Assembly (NCBI GenBank): GCA_965153355.1
Contig: OZ231126.1
Span: 110,174,001-110,238,000, forward strand
From: Flaccisagitta enflata
Lineage: Eukaryota > Chaetognatha > Sagittoidea > Aphragmophora
DNA length: 64,000 nucleotides
Reading direction: 5' to 3'
Below, piece after piece: positions 54,898 to 64,000 of the stretch. Position 1 is the stretch's first letter; each line of letters starts with the position of its first letter. Made by a program: the position numbers and the translations under genes. The notes beneath the pieces are model-generated. The model saw only the letters and a program-made list of their open reading frames with translations, did not search any database and was not told the DNA's origin.

Positions 54898-55699
54898 CGT
54901 CTGTCTGTCTGTCTGTCTGTCCGTCTGTCTGTCTCTCTGTCCGTCTGTCTGTCTCTCTGTCCGTCTCTCTGTCCGTCTGTCTCTCTGTCCGTCTGTCTCT
55001 CTGTCCGTCTGTCTCTCTGTCTCTCAGTCCGTCTGTCTCTCTGTCCGTCTGTCTCTCTGTCCGTCTGTCTCTCTGTGTCTGTCTCTCTGTGTCTGTCTCT
55101 CTGTCTCTGTCTGTCCGTCGCTCTGTCTGTCCGTCGCTCTGTCTGTCCGTGGCTCTGTCTGTCCGTGGCTCTGTCTGTCCGTGGCTCTGTCTGTCCGTGG
55201 CTCTGTCTGTCCGTGGCTCTGTCTGTCCGTGGCTCTGTCTGTCCGTGGCTCTGTCTGTCCGTCTCTCTGTCTGTCCGTCTCTCTGTCTGTCCGTCTCTCT
55301 GTCTGTCCGTCTCTCTGTCTGTCCGTCTCTCTGTCTGTCCGTCTCTCTGTCTGTCCGTCTCTCTGTCTGTCCGTCTCTCTGTCTGTCCGTCTCTCTGTCT
55401 GTCCGTCTCTCTGTCTGTCCGTCTCTCTGTCTGTCCGTCTCTCTGTCTGTCCGTCTCTCCGTCTGTCCGTCTCTCCGTCTGTCCGTCTCTCCGTCTGTCC
55501 GTCTCTCTGTCTGTCCGTCTCTCTGTCTGTCCGTCTGTCTCTCTGTCTGTCCGTCTCTCTGAATGTCCGTCTCTCTGTCTGTCTGTCTCTGTCTGTCTGT
55601 CTCTGTCTGTCCGTCTCTCTGAATGTCCGTCTGTATGTCTCTCTGTCTCTGTCTGTCTGTGTCTCGCTGTGTCTCTCTGTCTCTCTGTTTCTCTCTGTC

Positions 55700-55774
<75 letters not shown>

Positions 55775-56010
55775 TTGTCTCTCTCTCTCGGTCTTTGTCT
55801 CTCTCTCTCTCGGTGTCTCTGTGTCTGTGTCTCTGTCTCTGTGTGTGTCTGTGTCTGTATTTGTCTGTCTGTCTGTGTCTGTTAGTCTGTCACTGTCTCT
55901 CTCTGTCTCTGTCTCTCTGTCTGTCTCTCTCTCCCTGTCTGTCTGTCTCTGTCTGTCTGTCTCTGTCTGTCTGTCTGTCTCTCTCTGTCTGTCTCTCTCT
56001 GTCTATTATT
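54898..56010 (+). repeat. GTCTGTCTCTCTGTCC array
   Basis: About 1.1 kb of CTGTCTGTCCGTCTCT units, a homogeneous GTCCGTGGCTCTGTCT block (55140-55260), and pure (CT)n near 55700. A (GA)n lies at 54653-54690. It yields false 394- and 234-residue frames. Confidence 0.97.
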
Positions 56011-56426
56011 TTCTGTGGAATAATATTCTACTGGTCACGTTACCCGGCCACCATAGAGCTGTAAAATAGCCACCTAAAACATTGAAAGAAAATAAAGCCT
56101 AAATGACAATATTTTCATTTAGTGAATATCTGATCATCGGTGCGCGTATTCGGCCTTGTAAGATGCGTCCGGAGGTTCGAAAGTTCGAAGGTTTGAAGGT
56201 CCAACCAAAAGTCCGTGACGCGTGATTTTCTAAAAGCGAATTTTCAGGTTTTCTTTTCATTTCTGAACGGGGATATATAAAATTTTGTTTTTTCCCCCTG
56301 CTTTAAATTTTCTTCCCTGGGACGCGTCGCTTCGCGTTTTAAAATATATGATTATCTTCCCCATTGAAGGACAAAACAGTGTAGTTCAGGTTTGAATAGT
56401 GTTAATTGTGTTTTATTTAACATTTC

Positions 56427-56577
56427 TAGTCGCGGACACGCGACTCTACACCTTGCTGTGTCGGTCGGAAGATCGGTAGGTCGGTTCGTCACTTTTTTGA
56501 ATTCCGAGCGGTTTTTGCATTACTGCTCCTGCCCAACCGTCCGCGACTGGGTTGCCGTGTATCCGGCCTTGTTCATG
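56427..56577 (-). mobile_element. hairpin-ended repeat, family A
   Basis: AGTCGCGGACACGCGACTCT end; CCGTGTATCCGGCCTTGTTC start. Cleanest short copy. Confidence 0.82.
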
Positions 56578-56805
56578 ATTTGGTACTGTCAAGTGATATT
56601 TTATCCAAATTCTTTTTCTCTTTTTCCCCCTTTGATTTCCTTCCCTATTTCCTAACCCTTTGATTCCCCCCCCCTCCCGAAAACTCAATTATAAAGAAAA
56701 GAAGGAAGGAAGTATTGAAGCAAGGAGGGAAGGAAGAAAGGATTGGCAAAACATAGGCTTGTAGAGGTCGAAGTTATGAGGACGCGTTTGTAGTCGGAAC
56801 TTACG

Positions 56806-56965
56806 CTCTCCGGAGGAAAAAAAGAACAAACGATGATGTCGATTAAGACATCACCAGAAAATGCCGGAGGGCGTAATAGTAGCACTTCGAAATTCTTATT
56901 GCCGTATTTCTTGTAATTAGCGCCCCGGGCGCCTTTGAGATTGAAATGAAACATTGTTGTTTTAA
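56806..56965 (-). CDS. candidate exon, unknown product
   Basis: An open frame (FHFNLKGARGANYKKYG..., ...LLLRPPAFSGDVL) lies between an acceptor (gattgcag) and a strong donor (GAGAGC|gtaagt). Composition is protein-like, unlike the surrounding repeats. I do not recognise the family and it does not fit the A2M-type gene. It could be an exon of an upstream gene or chance. Confidence 0.3.
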
Positions 56966-57365
56966 ACCTGCAATCAATGCTCCCTATTCACTGATGTTTG
57001 AATAATGTATTATGAAATTTACACTTTGGGACAATTATTTTGGAATTCAAATTGGTAAATCACTAAAAAAGAGAATATTTTGTTGTATTGCATCTACTTC
57101 TCATATGGTTTTTGTCAAAAAAACTGAATTTCCTAGAAATTTTCTAAGATTTTCTTTCGGAAAATCACTATCATCATCATTAGCGGGGGGGGGGGGGGCG
57201 CGCTTATCAGAAGGGGCGACAAATGCGAGAATTACGGTATAATTTTCACAAGAAAAAAGGTGTTCCAATAAAAACAACCAGCGAAAAAGTGAAGAGGTCG
57301 ATATAATTAATGCCCGACCTGGGATCCCCGTTTGCTTTTATAATCCGTTTTCCTCAATTTTCCAG

Positions 57366-57486
57366 CATCTTCGGTGACGCCGTCGGTCGTCGATGCTGCT
57401 GCTGACAGTGCTGCTGCTGTCGCTGCTGGTCTGCTGCCGCCGCGGATGGCGTTTTTATCGGGACCGAAGTACCGCTACCTGGTTAA
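57366..57486 (+). CDS. candidate exon, unknown product
   Basis: After a good acceptor (caattttccag) an Ala-rich frame (VVDAAADSAAAVAAGLLPPR) leads to GPKYRYL and a possible donor CTG|gttaaa before a microsatellite. Not recognised; low complexity reduces trust. Confidence 0.2.
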
Positions 57487-57494
57487 AGATCTAT

Positions 57495-57632
57495 TTCTGT
57501 CTGTCTGTCTATCCGTTTCTCTGTCTGTCAGCTGTCTGTGTGACTCTCTCCCTGTCTGTTCTTCTGTCTGTCTGTCTGTCTGTCTGTCTCTTTCTGTTTG
57601 TTGGTATAATTGTTTGTCTGTCAAACTGTCAC

Positions 57633-57672
<40 letters not shown>

Positions 57673-57713
57673 AGCGCGTCTGTGTGTCTGCGTGCGTCTG
57701 TGTCTGCGTATGT

Positions 57714-57808
<95 letters not shown>
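57495..57808 (+). repeat. GTCTGTCT, (GT)n and (CT)n microsatellites
   Basis: (GT)n at about 57634-57670 and (CT)n at about 57716-57807. Confidence 0.96.
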
Positions 57809-57959
57809 AGAATGACCTCTGCTCAACCTCAATTCACATCACAAACCGCTCGTTTGCCAATTTTGATTTTTTCGAGAAGTGACGACTTGGAGCAAGTAAA
57901 GGGAAAAAAGTTCATTCAGTCACTTTTTGATCAATTTTTCTCATCAAGATTTTTACTAT

Positions 57960-58640
57960 GAACCAAAAAAATGTTTTCACATGCTTCACAGAAGCATATA
58001 GCACACCCCCTCAAAAATAGGTCCGCAGTTAGCCGTTTTATAGCGAAGGGAACAGTCTATACAATGAGGAACGCCAGGTAATTGTAAAGTGTGCGTGAGA
58101 ATAATTTTAAAAGACCATTTTTCTGTTGCTGTCAGCGATACGATTTTGGAGTTTTGATCCATTTTTTCCCCAAAATGTGTTGATTATGTTAATAGTTGCC
58201 TGAGATAATTTTTTCCACCTTAATATATGCAATTTTGTCACTTTAAGAAAAAAAACACCTAAAGGAGGTCAAGTTACAAAAGGAAATCATAAAATCGTAG
58301 TGTACAACTTATTATCTTTGTTTACGATACTTCCCATCGGAGTTAAGCTTTGAAATTTTAACTGGTGTCAACAAACATGCTGAACTACTTACGTGTCAAT
58401 TTTCATGATCCTAGGCAAATTATAAGAATCGATTTCCCTCCTTTGATTCCAAAATCCATGCTAAAAAGGAGTTTTCAAAAAAAAGATTTTCAATCTTGAA
58501 AATAACAAATCTGTAAAACGGTCAAACTTTTTGCATTTTTAAAAACATACGACGCGAGATATACTAATTTTTAAGCGTCATATGTTTTTGTTTTTTTCAA
58601 ATTTGCGTTTTCTATGCAAATTTATTTTCAGTGAGTGTGA
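57960..58640. other. AT-rich non-coding stretch
   Basis: One short inverted repeat (AAAAACATACGACGC / GCGTCATATGTTTTT, 58543-58592). Nothing else recognised. Confidence 0.5.
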
Positions 58641-58904
58641 GTCGGAGTGATTTTTTGCTCTCTCGAGAAAGCGAGCTACTGGTGAAATGGTTTTTGTGGT
58701 GGAGGGATATTTGATGGACGTTGAGCCTCAATTTTCATAACTAAGCTGTGTGTTGTCAGCAAAAATGCAAATCCATCTTTCTTGCTTGTTTGAATACGTG
58801 CTTGCTTGCTTGTTTTTGTGCTTACATGTTTGTAAAAATTAAAAGAAATGAAGCAAAAAAGAAAGAAAAAGACGGAGGAAAAAATAGAGAAAGAAACGAA
58901 AAAA

Positions 58905-58905
58905 A

Positions 58906-58937
<32 letters not shown>

Positions 58938-58975
58938 ATGAAAGAAAGAAAGAAAGAAAGAAAGAAAGAAAAAAA
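58905..58975 (+). repeat. (GAAA)n microsatellite
   Basis: Similar tract at 59665-59735; (GA)n at 59838-59885. Confidence 0.95.
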
Positions 58976-59067
58976 GATATTAGACAAAAGGAAGAAGAGA
59001 AAAAATGAAAGCATTGAAACAAGCAATGGGTGGGCAGAGGCGTCCAACCTCTATTCACACCCCCCCT

Positions 59068-59533
59068 CACTATGGATCCTGAGAACCGTCAGGACGATTT
59101 TTAGATTACTGTAAGTTTCTCTTCAGTTTAGTATAGTCCTCACATGCAGGAATCCAGATCCAACCATTAAAAAATATTTCATCTTGCTTTTTTTGAAAAA
59201 AAATCCAAAATTTATTTACAAAATTTATCAACCAGATATAAGATGTTATTTGAAAGCATATTTGAATTCTATATATCATTTCCTTTCATTCGATAGATCG
59301 CAATGTATATCATTATAAAAAAATGAAGACCTATCAAATAAAAGAAAATTACATCAGAAATTCAAATATGCTTTCTGTATGCAAAATGTGGTTTGAAATT
59401 GTTAATTTTGGAATTTTTTTCAAAAGGGCTAGATGAATTATTTTTTAATTCCTAAATGTGAGGACTATATTAAACTGAAAAGAAACTTGCAGTAATCCAA
59501 AAGTTGTCCTGGCGGTTCTCAGGATCCACAGTG
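59068..59533. mobile_element. palindromic element, CACTRTG ends
   Basis: Arms of about 225 bp; CACTATGGATCCTGAGAACC pairs with the right end. CCCT flanks both sides. The centre (TTTCATTCGATAGATCGCA) matches the 39933 element. Confidence 0.82.
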
Positions 59534-59679
59534 CCCTCCCCACACACATGCAAGCATCAGATCACTTTTTGACGCGCGTCCAGAGACTAACGGTATGACT
59601 GATGGACAGAAGGACGGATGGACGGACAGACAAAGCCTCTAATAGAGTCGTGGGTCCGCAACTAAGAAAGAAAGAAGGA

Positions 59680-59735
<56 letters not shown>

Positions 59736-59832
59736 AAAACAAAAAGATAAATAACAAAAACAAAATTCAACCTATAGTATAGATGCATCCTTCGCTTTTC
59801 CTTCCTGTGACTGAGCTTATGATCGCACGCGC

Positions 59833-59892
<60 letters not shown>

Positions 59893-60161
59893 AGAGAAGG
59901 TAGAGAAGGTAGAGAAGGTAGAGAGAAAGGTCTTGTTGGATCCTGCTGGATTTTTCGCAAACAATACAAAAACGCCATGGACGGACCGACAGACTAACAG
60001 ATGGATGGACGGACAGACCGATGGATGGAAAAAACCTCTACAAGAGATGCGGAACTAAAAAAACTAAGCGATGGGTAGAAAAAAAGGGTTAAAAAAATGA
60101 GGGAATGAAAGAAAGAAAGAGAAAACGAAGAAAGAATGGAAGAGAAAGAAAGAAAAAGAAA

Positions 60162-60271
60162 AACAAGGCCGGATACACGGCTACCCCAGTCGCGTGCGGG
60201 TGGGCAGGGGCTGTATTTGAGGTCACTTGATCATTTGGGCAGGAGCAGTAAGGCAAAAGACCGCAAAAACC
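60162..60271 (+). mobile_element. family A repeat, interrupted
   Basis: AACAAGGCCGGATACACGGC start, then cut where the long element at 60272 begins. Confidence 0.7.
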
Positions 60272-60364
60272 CAAAACAAGGCCAACACCTTTAAGTCGCG
60301 TGCAGGACAAAAATAACTGAACTGACCTGACTCCTTATTGTATCTTTTTATCGAAAATCAGACT

Positions 60365-61157
60365 TAAACGCAACCCAAAAAGACCCAAACCAGACTCAAA
60401 CCAGACTCAAACCAGACTCAAACCAGACTTAAACCAGGCTCAAACCAGACTCAAACCAGAATTAAACCAGACCGAAACCAGACCTTAATCAGACATAAAC
60501 CAGACATAAACCAGACATAAACCAGATTTAAGCCAGACTCAAACCAGACTCAAACCAGACTCAAACCAGACTTAAACCAGGCTAAAACCAGGCTCAAACC
60601 AGGCTCAAACCAGAATCAAACCAGACTCAAACCAGACTCAAACCAGACTCAAACCAGACTCAAACCAGACTCAAACCAGACTCAAACCAGACCAAAACCA
60701 GACCAAAACCAGACCAAAACCAGACCTAAACCAGACCTAAATCAGACCTAAATCGAACATAAACCAGACAAAAACCAGACATAGACCAGACCTAACCCAG
60801 ACCTAAACCAGACATAAATCAGACATGAACCAGTCTTAAACCAAACTTAAACCAGACATAAACCAGACGTAAACCAGACTTTAACCAGACTTAAACCAGA
60901 CTTAAACCAGACTTAAACCAGACTTAAACCAGACTTAAACCAGACTTAAACCAGACTTAAACCAGACTTATCTTTGATATCATTTTAACCAGCAGACTTA
61001 AACCAGCAGACTTAAACCATTAGACCAGCAGACTTAAACAATTAGATTTAAACTAGCAGACTTAAACCAGCAGATTCAAACCAGCAGACTTCAACCATCA
61101 GATTTTAACCAGCAGACTATAACCAGCAGACTTTAACCAGCAGACTTTAACCAGCAG
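60365..61157 (+). repeat. 11-bp minisatellite AAACCAGACTC
   Basis: Same repeat and same late variant (CCAGCAGACTTAAA) as 2255-3145. Confidence 0.95.
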
Positions 61158-61270
61158 ACCAAAAATGACAATAAATGATCAAAAATGATCAAAAATGATC
61201 AACAATGATCAGAAATGATCAAAAAAGGCCAAAAATGACCCAAAATGACCAAAATGACCAAGATAACCAA

Positions 61271-61948
61271 TAGTCGCAAAAGCGTTAGATGGTCAGACCG
61301 TTGCCCCTATGTGAGTTTTATGGGTGTGAGGTGGTTAGAGGGGCAGCGGCCCCGAAGGGGCCGATGACCTATGCAGTTTTTATTGCAGCTGGGATGTGAG
61401 CCTCCAGACTGGAATGTGTGCCTCGGGGCTGGAATTTAAGCCCCTAGGCTAAATTTTGAGCCTCGAAACCAGGATTTGAGCCTCAAGACTGGGATTTGAG
61501 CCTTGGGACTGGAATTTGAGCCTCAAAACTGGGATTTCAGCCTCAAGACTGGGATTTCTGCTTGAGACTGGGATTTGAGCTTTGAGACTGGGATTTGAGC
61601 TTTGAGACTGGGATTTGAGCTTTGAGACTGGGATTTGAGCTTTGAGACTGGGATTTGAGCTTCGAAACTGGGATTTGAGCTTCGAGACTAGGATTTGAGC
61701 TTCGAGACTGGGATTTGAGCTTCGAGACTGGGATTTGAGCCTTGAGACTGGGATTTGAGCCTTGAGACTGGGATTTGAGCCTCGAGACTGTGATTTGAGC
61801 CTTGAGACTGTGATTTGAGCCTCGAGACTGGGATTTGAGCCTTGAGACCAGGACTTAAGTGTGGGGGGGGGGTACACTGAAAGAGGAAAGGGAGAAATTT
61901 CCCCCTATGTGAAAGCATAGGTCATCGGCCCCTTCGGGGCCGCTGCCC
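61271..61948. mobile_element. foldback type C, nested
   Basis: AGTCGCAAAAGCGTTAGATG left, CATCGGCCCCTTCGGGGCCG right. The interior has about 20 units of GCTTTGAGACTGGGATTTGA. AAAATGACC repeat lies on both sides. Confidence 0.85.
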
Positions 61949-62285
61949 AAAAATGACCAAAAATGACCAAAAATGACCAAAAATGATCAAAATTGATCAA
62001 AAATGACCAAAATTGACCAAAATTGACCAAAAATGACCAAAATGACCAAAATGACCAAAAACGACCAAAAATGACCAAAATGACCAAAATGACCAAAAAC
62101 GACCAAAAATGACTAAAAGCAACCAATAATTCCTAAAAAACAACAAAAAAGTGACTCAAAATAATTCTAGACGACCCAAAAAGACGCAAAAAAGCAAAGT
62201 GTTACCGACCGACGGACCGACGGACCGACGGACCGACCGACCGACGGACGGAGCGGGTTGTAGAGTCGCGTGCATGCGACTAAAA

Positions 62286-62362
62286 AGTAAAGTGTGACGG
62301 ACGGACCCACGGACCGACGGACCGACAAAGCGGGGTGTAGAGTCGCGTAGCACGCGACTAAA
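62286..62362 (+). mobile_element. extra family A end module
   Basis: A second GACGGACC stretch and AGTCGCGTAGCACGCGACT hairpin directly after the long element. Confidence 0.7.
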
Positions 62363-62488
62363 AAAAGAAAGAAAAGAAGAGAGAATATATTGAGACAAAT
62401 GAATAACTGAATAAGTCAGTAAGAGATTGTGGAGGTCACTGGAGGAGTAAATGAAAGGAACAAAATTAAAAGATTTTTCTTGTTTCAG

Positions 62489-62607
62489 ATATCGCCACCG
62501 GTCAGGCAAAACAAAGTAATTTATTTGTTAAAATCTGACACACTAAGTCGCAGAGGCTACCGATGCGTCCTGTCTAATGGAAAGAAAGCGATCAAAAGAC
62601 AAGATTG
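62489..62607 (+). CDS. candidate exon, unknown product
   Basis: A strong acceptor (tttttcttgtttcag) opens a frame ISPPVRQNKVIYLLK..., YRCVLSNGKKAIKRQDC, with a possible donor (TTGC|gtgagg). The spaced cysteines suggest an extracellular domain but I do not recognise it. Confidence 0.35.
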
Positions 62608-62623
62608 CGTGAGGGAGATTGAG

Positions 62624-62624
<1 letters not shown>

Positions 62625-62664
<40 letters not shown>
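62625..62664 (+). repeat. (GA)n microsatellite
   Basis: About 18 GA units right after the candidate exon. Confidence 0.95.
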
Positions 62665-62666
<2 letters not shown>

Positions 62667-62669
62667 CAC

Positions 62670-63235
62670 AAAAAAGGGCCAAGGATGGACCAGACGTACA
62701 CTTTTTTTTTATAAGAACGTCATGTTTTGGGCAAGCCTTCAATTTTTTTGAATTTGAGCAGTTCCAAGGCTTGAACATTCTTAAATTGTTCTTAATTGAA
62801 ACGCACTTTTTAACCTTCAATTAAGAAAGTTCTTAATTAGTTTAAGTTTGTCTTTTTTGAGAAAATGAAGGACAATGTCAGTGACACAACAAAACAACAG
62901 GTTTCATCATTTTAAGTGAATTTACATCAATGAAAGTAGTAAGATACACGCTATATAAAATGATTTGCTGAACAAAAATGATACAAAATCTGTCTATTAA
63001 CAAAAAACAATTGATTAAAAATAGCTAAAAAAAAAGGTTCTTAAATTTTTAAGATCTTAAGCCTAATGTTCTTAGATTTTTAAAGAGATTAAGCCTTCCA
63101 ATATTCTTAGCATGTTTTTTAGCAATTTGAAGCCTAATGTTCATATAAACTTGGTTCATATGAAAAGCAAAAGTGTACTGAGAGACTGATAGCAGACCGA
63201 CAGATGGAAGAACAAACCCTCTTATAGAGAACTCA
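62670..63235. other. AT-rich non-coding stretch
   Basis: Recurrent AGCCTAATGTTCTTA pieces (63060-63150); no gene seen. Confidence 0.5.
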
Positions 63236-63239
63236 GAAG

Positions 63240-63583
63240 TAGCTATGGCTACCTCACCATAACTGGGTTTTAGGCCTCGTGATTTAGGCTTTGAGGCTGG
63301 GATTTGGGCTTCAGGACTAGATTTAGGGCTTGAGGCTGGGATTTAAGCTTGAGGCTGGGATTTGGCCTTGAGGCAAGGATTAAGGCCTTGAGACTGTAAT
63401 TTGAGCCTTGAGACTGAGTGGGAGAGAGAGTATCGATGTGTGGGATTTTGGCAATGAAGCTAGGATATTGGCCTTGAGGTCCGGGAAGGGGGGACATAGG
63501 AGAAGCAGTGGAAGAAAGAAAAGAACTTTCACCATGTATGAAAGCATAGCTCATCGGCCATTTTGGGGCCGCTGCTCAAAAAT
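63240..63583. mobile_element. foldback type C, left end eroded
   Basis: Interior TTGAGGCTGGGATTTGGGCT units, right end AAAGCATAGCTCATCGGCCA...GGGGCCGCTGCTC. Confidence 0.7.
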
Positions 63584-63777
63584 TATCTAAGATGGTAATT
63601 TTCTCCACTTTTCAACTAGAGCATAACCAACAGACCAACAAACGGACCGACAAAGCCTATAGAGTATAATTTCCGCATCCAAAAAGGGATAAACAAACTA
63701 AAATTGATAATTAGAGATTAGATATGTGGTTGTTGTCATTGAATGCATACATAAATGAACAAACATTTAATGAGGTG

Positions 63778-64000
63778 ACAAAAAAATGAATGAACGAATG
63801 AATGAACAAATGAACAATTGGAACAGTGAAAGAATGAATGAATGAATGATTGAATGACTGAAAGAATGAATGAATGAATGAATGAAGGATGGGTTGAACA
63901 AATCTTTAATAAAAAGAAAACAATTCACGAATAGTGGGGAGATTCATATCAAAAAGGAGAAAAATACACTTGACGAATGAATGAATAAAAGAATGAATGA
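63778..64000 (+). repeat. (GAAT)n-rich tract
   Basis: Imperfect GAATGAAT units running to the window edge; shorter tract at 46143-46175. Confidence 0.9.

Larger units (their letters stand above)
60272..62285 (+). mobile_element. hairpin-ended two-minisatellite element, copy 2
   Basis: Same start (ACAAGGCCAACACCTTTAAG), order of AAACCAGACTC and AAAAATGACC arrays and end (GGTTGTAGAGTCGCGTGCAT, hairpin, A-run) as 2168-4002. Split by a type C foldback at 61271-61948. Confidence 0.78.

Noticed and set aside
54880-56069. 394-residue Cys/Leu/Ser/Val-rich frame
   Set aside because: Translation of the GTCTGTCTCT array.
7284-62362. Helitron origin for the hairpin-ended family (hairpin followed by CTAA)
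   Set aside because: The start does not begin with TC, the A-run follows every copy, and the hairpin abuts the end. Left as an open idea only.

Overview
This window is eukaryotic, from an invertebrate animal. It has long AT-rich introns with GT...AG borders, dense microsatellites and minisatellites, LINE reverse-transcriptase relics and many foldback repeats, and nothing resembling an operon. The phylum cannot be named from sequence alone.

The one protein gene I can support throughout is on the minus strand, from 52260 (ATG) to 13215 (stop). I rebuilt it as 19 coding exons whose phases all agree: 4854 nt, 1617 codons plus stop. It encodes a secreted alpha-2-macroglobulin-type thioester protein. 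The protein has a signal peptide, macroglobulin domains, a bait-like region, the GCGEQ thioester motif, the thioester/CUB region and a C-terminal receptor-binding domain. A His sits at the position that is Asn in human A2M and His in complement C3. A polyadenylation signal lies about 300 nt after the stop.

The rest is mostly repeats, many inside the introns. From left to right: a decayed LINE (1-1475); a 1.8-kb hairpin-ended element made of two minisatellites (2168-4002); dispersed foldbacks (5.6-9.3 kb); a composite element with a 19-bp minisatellite and a ~190-bp tandem repeat (9921-12001), with a second copy at 15208-18160 carrying a palindromic MITE and a fragment at 39168-39845; a second LINE with only two premature stops (28314-30790, intron 9); a pogo-like element (32155-33627); a tRNA-derived SINE (36240-36697); 71-bp and 82-bp tandem arrays (41.6-45.2 kb); long TTC tracts (48.3-49.8 kb); a TTAGGG-like tract (54382-54457); a 1.1-kb GTCTGTCTCT array (54898-56010); and a second copy of the two-minisatellite element split by another foldback (60272-62285).

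The most unusual aspect is the repeat architecture. Several families have fixed, hairpin-forming or inverted ends but carry different tandem-repeat interiors. Their short non-coding copies are scattered on both strands. Three isolated exon-like segments at 56.8, 57.4 and 62.5 kb may belong to neighbouring genes but were not recognised.
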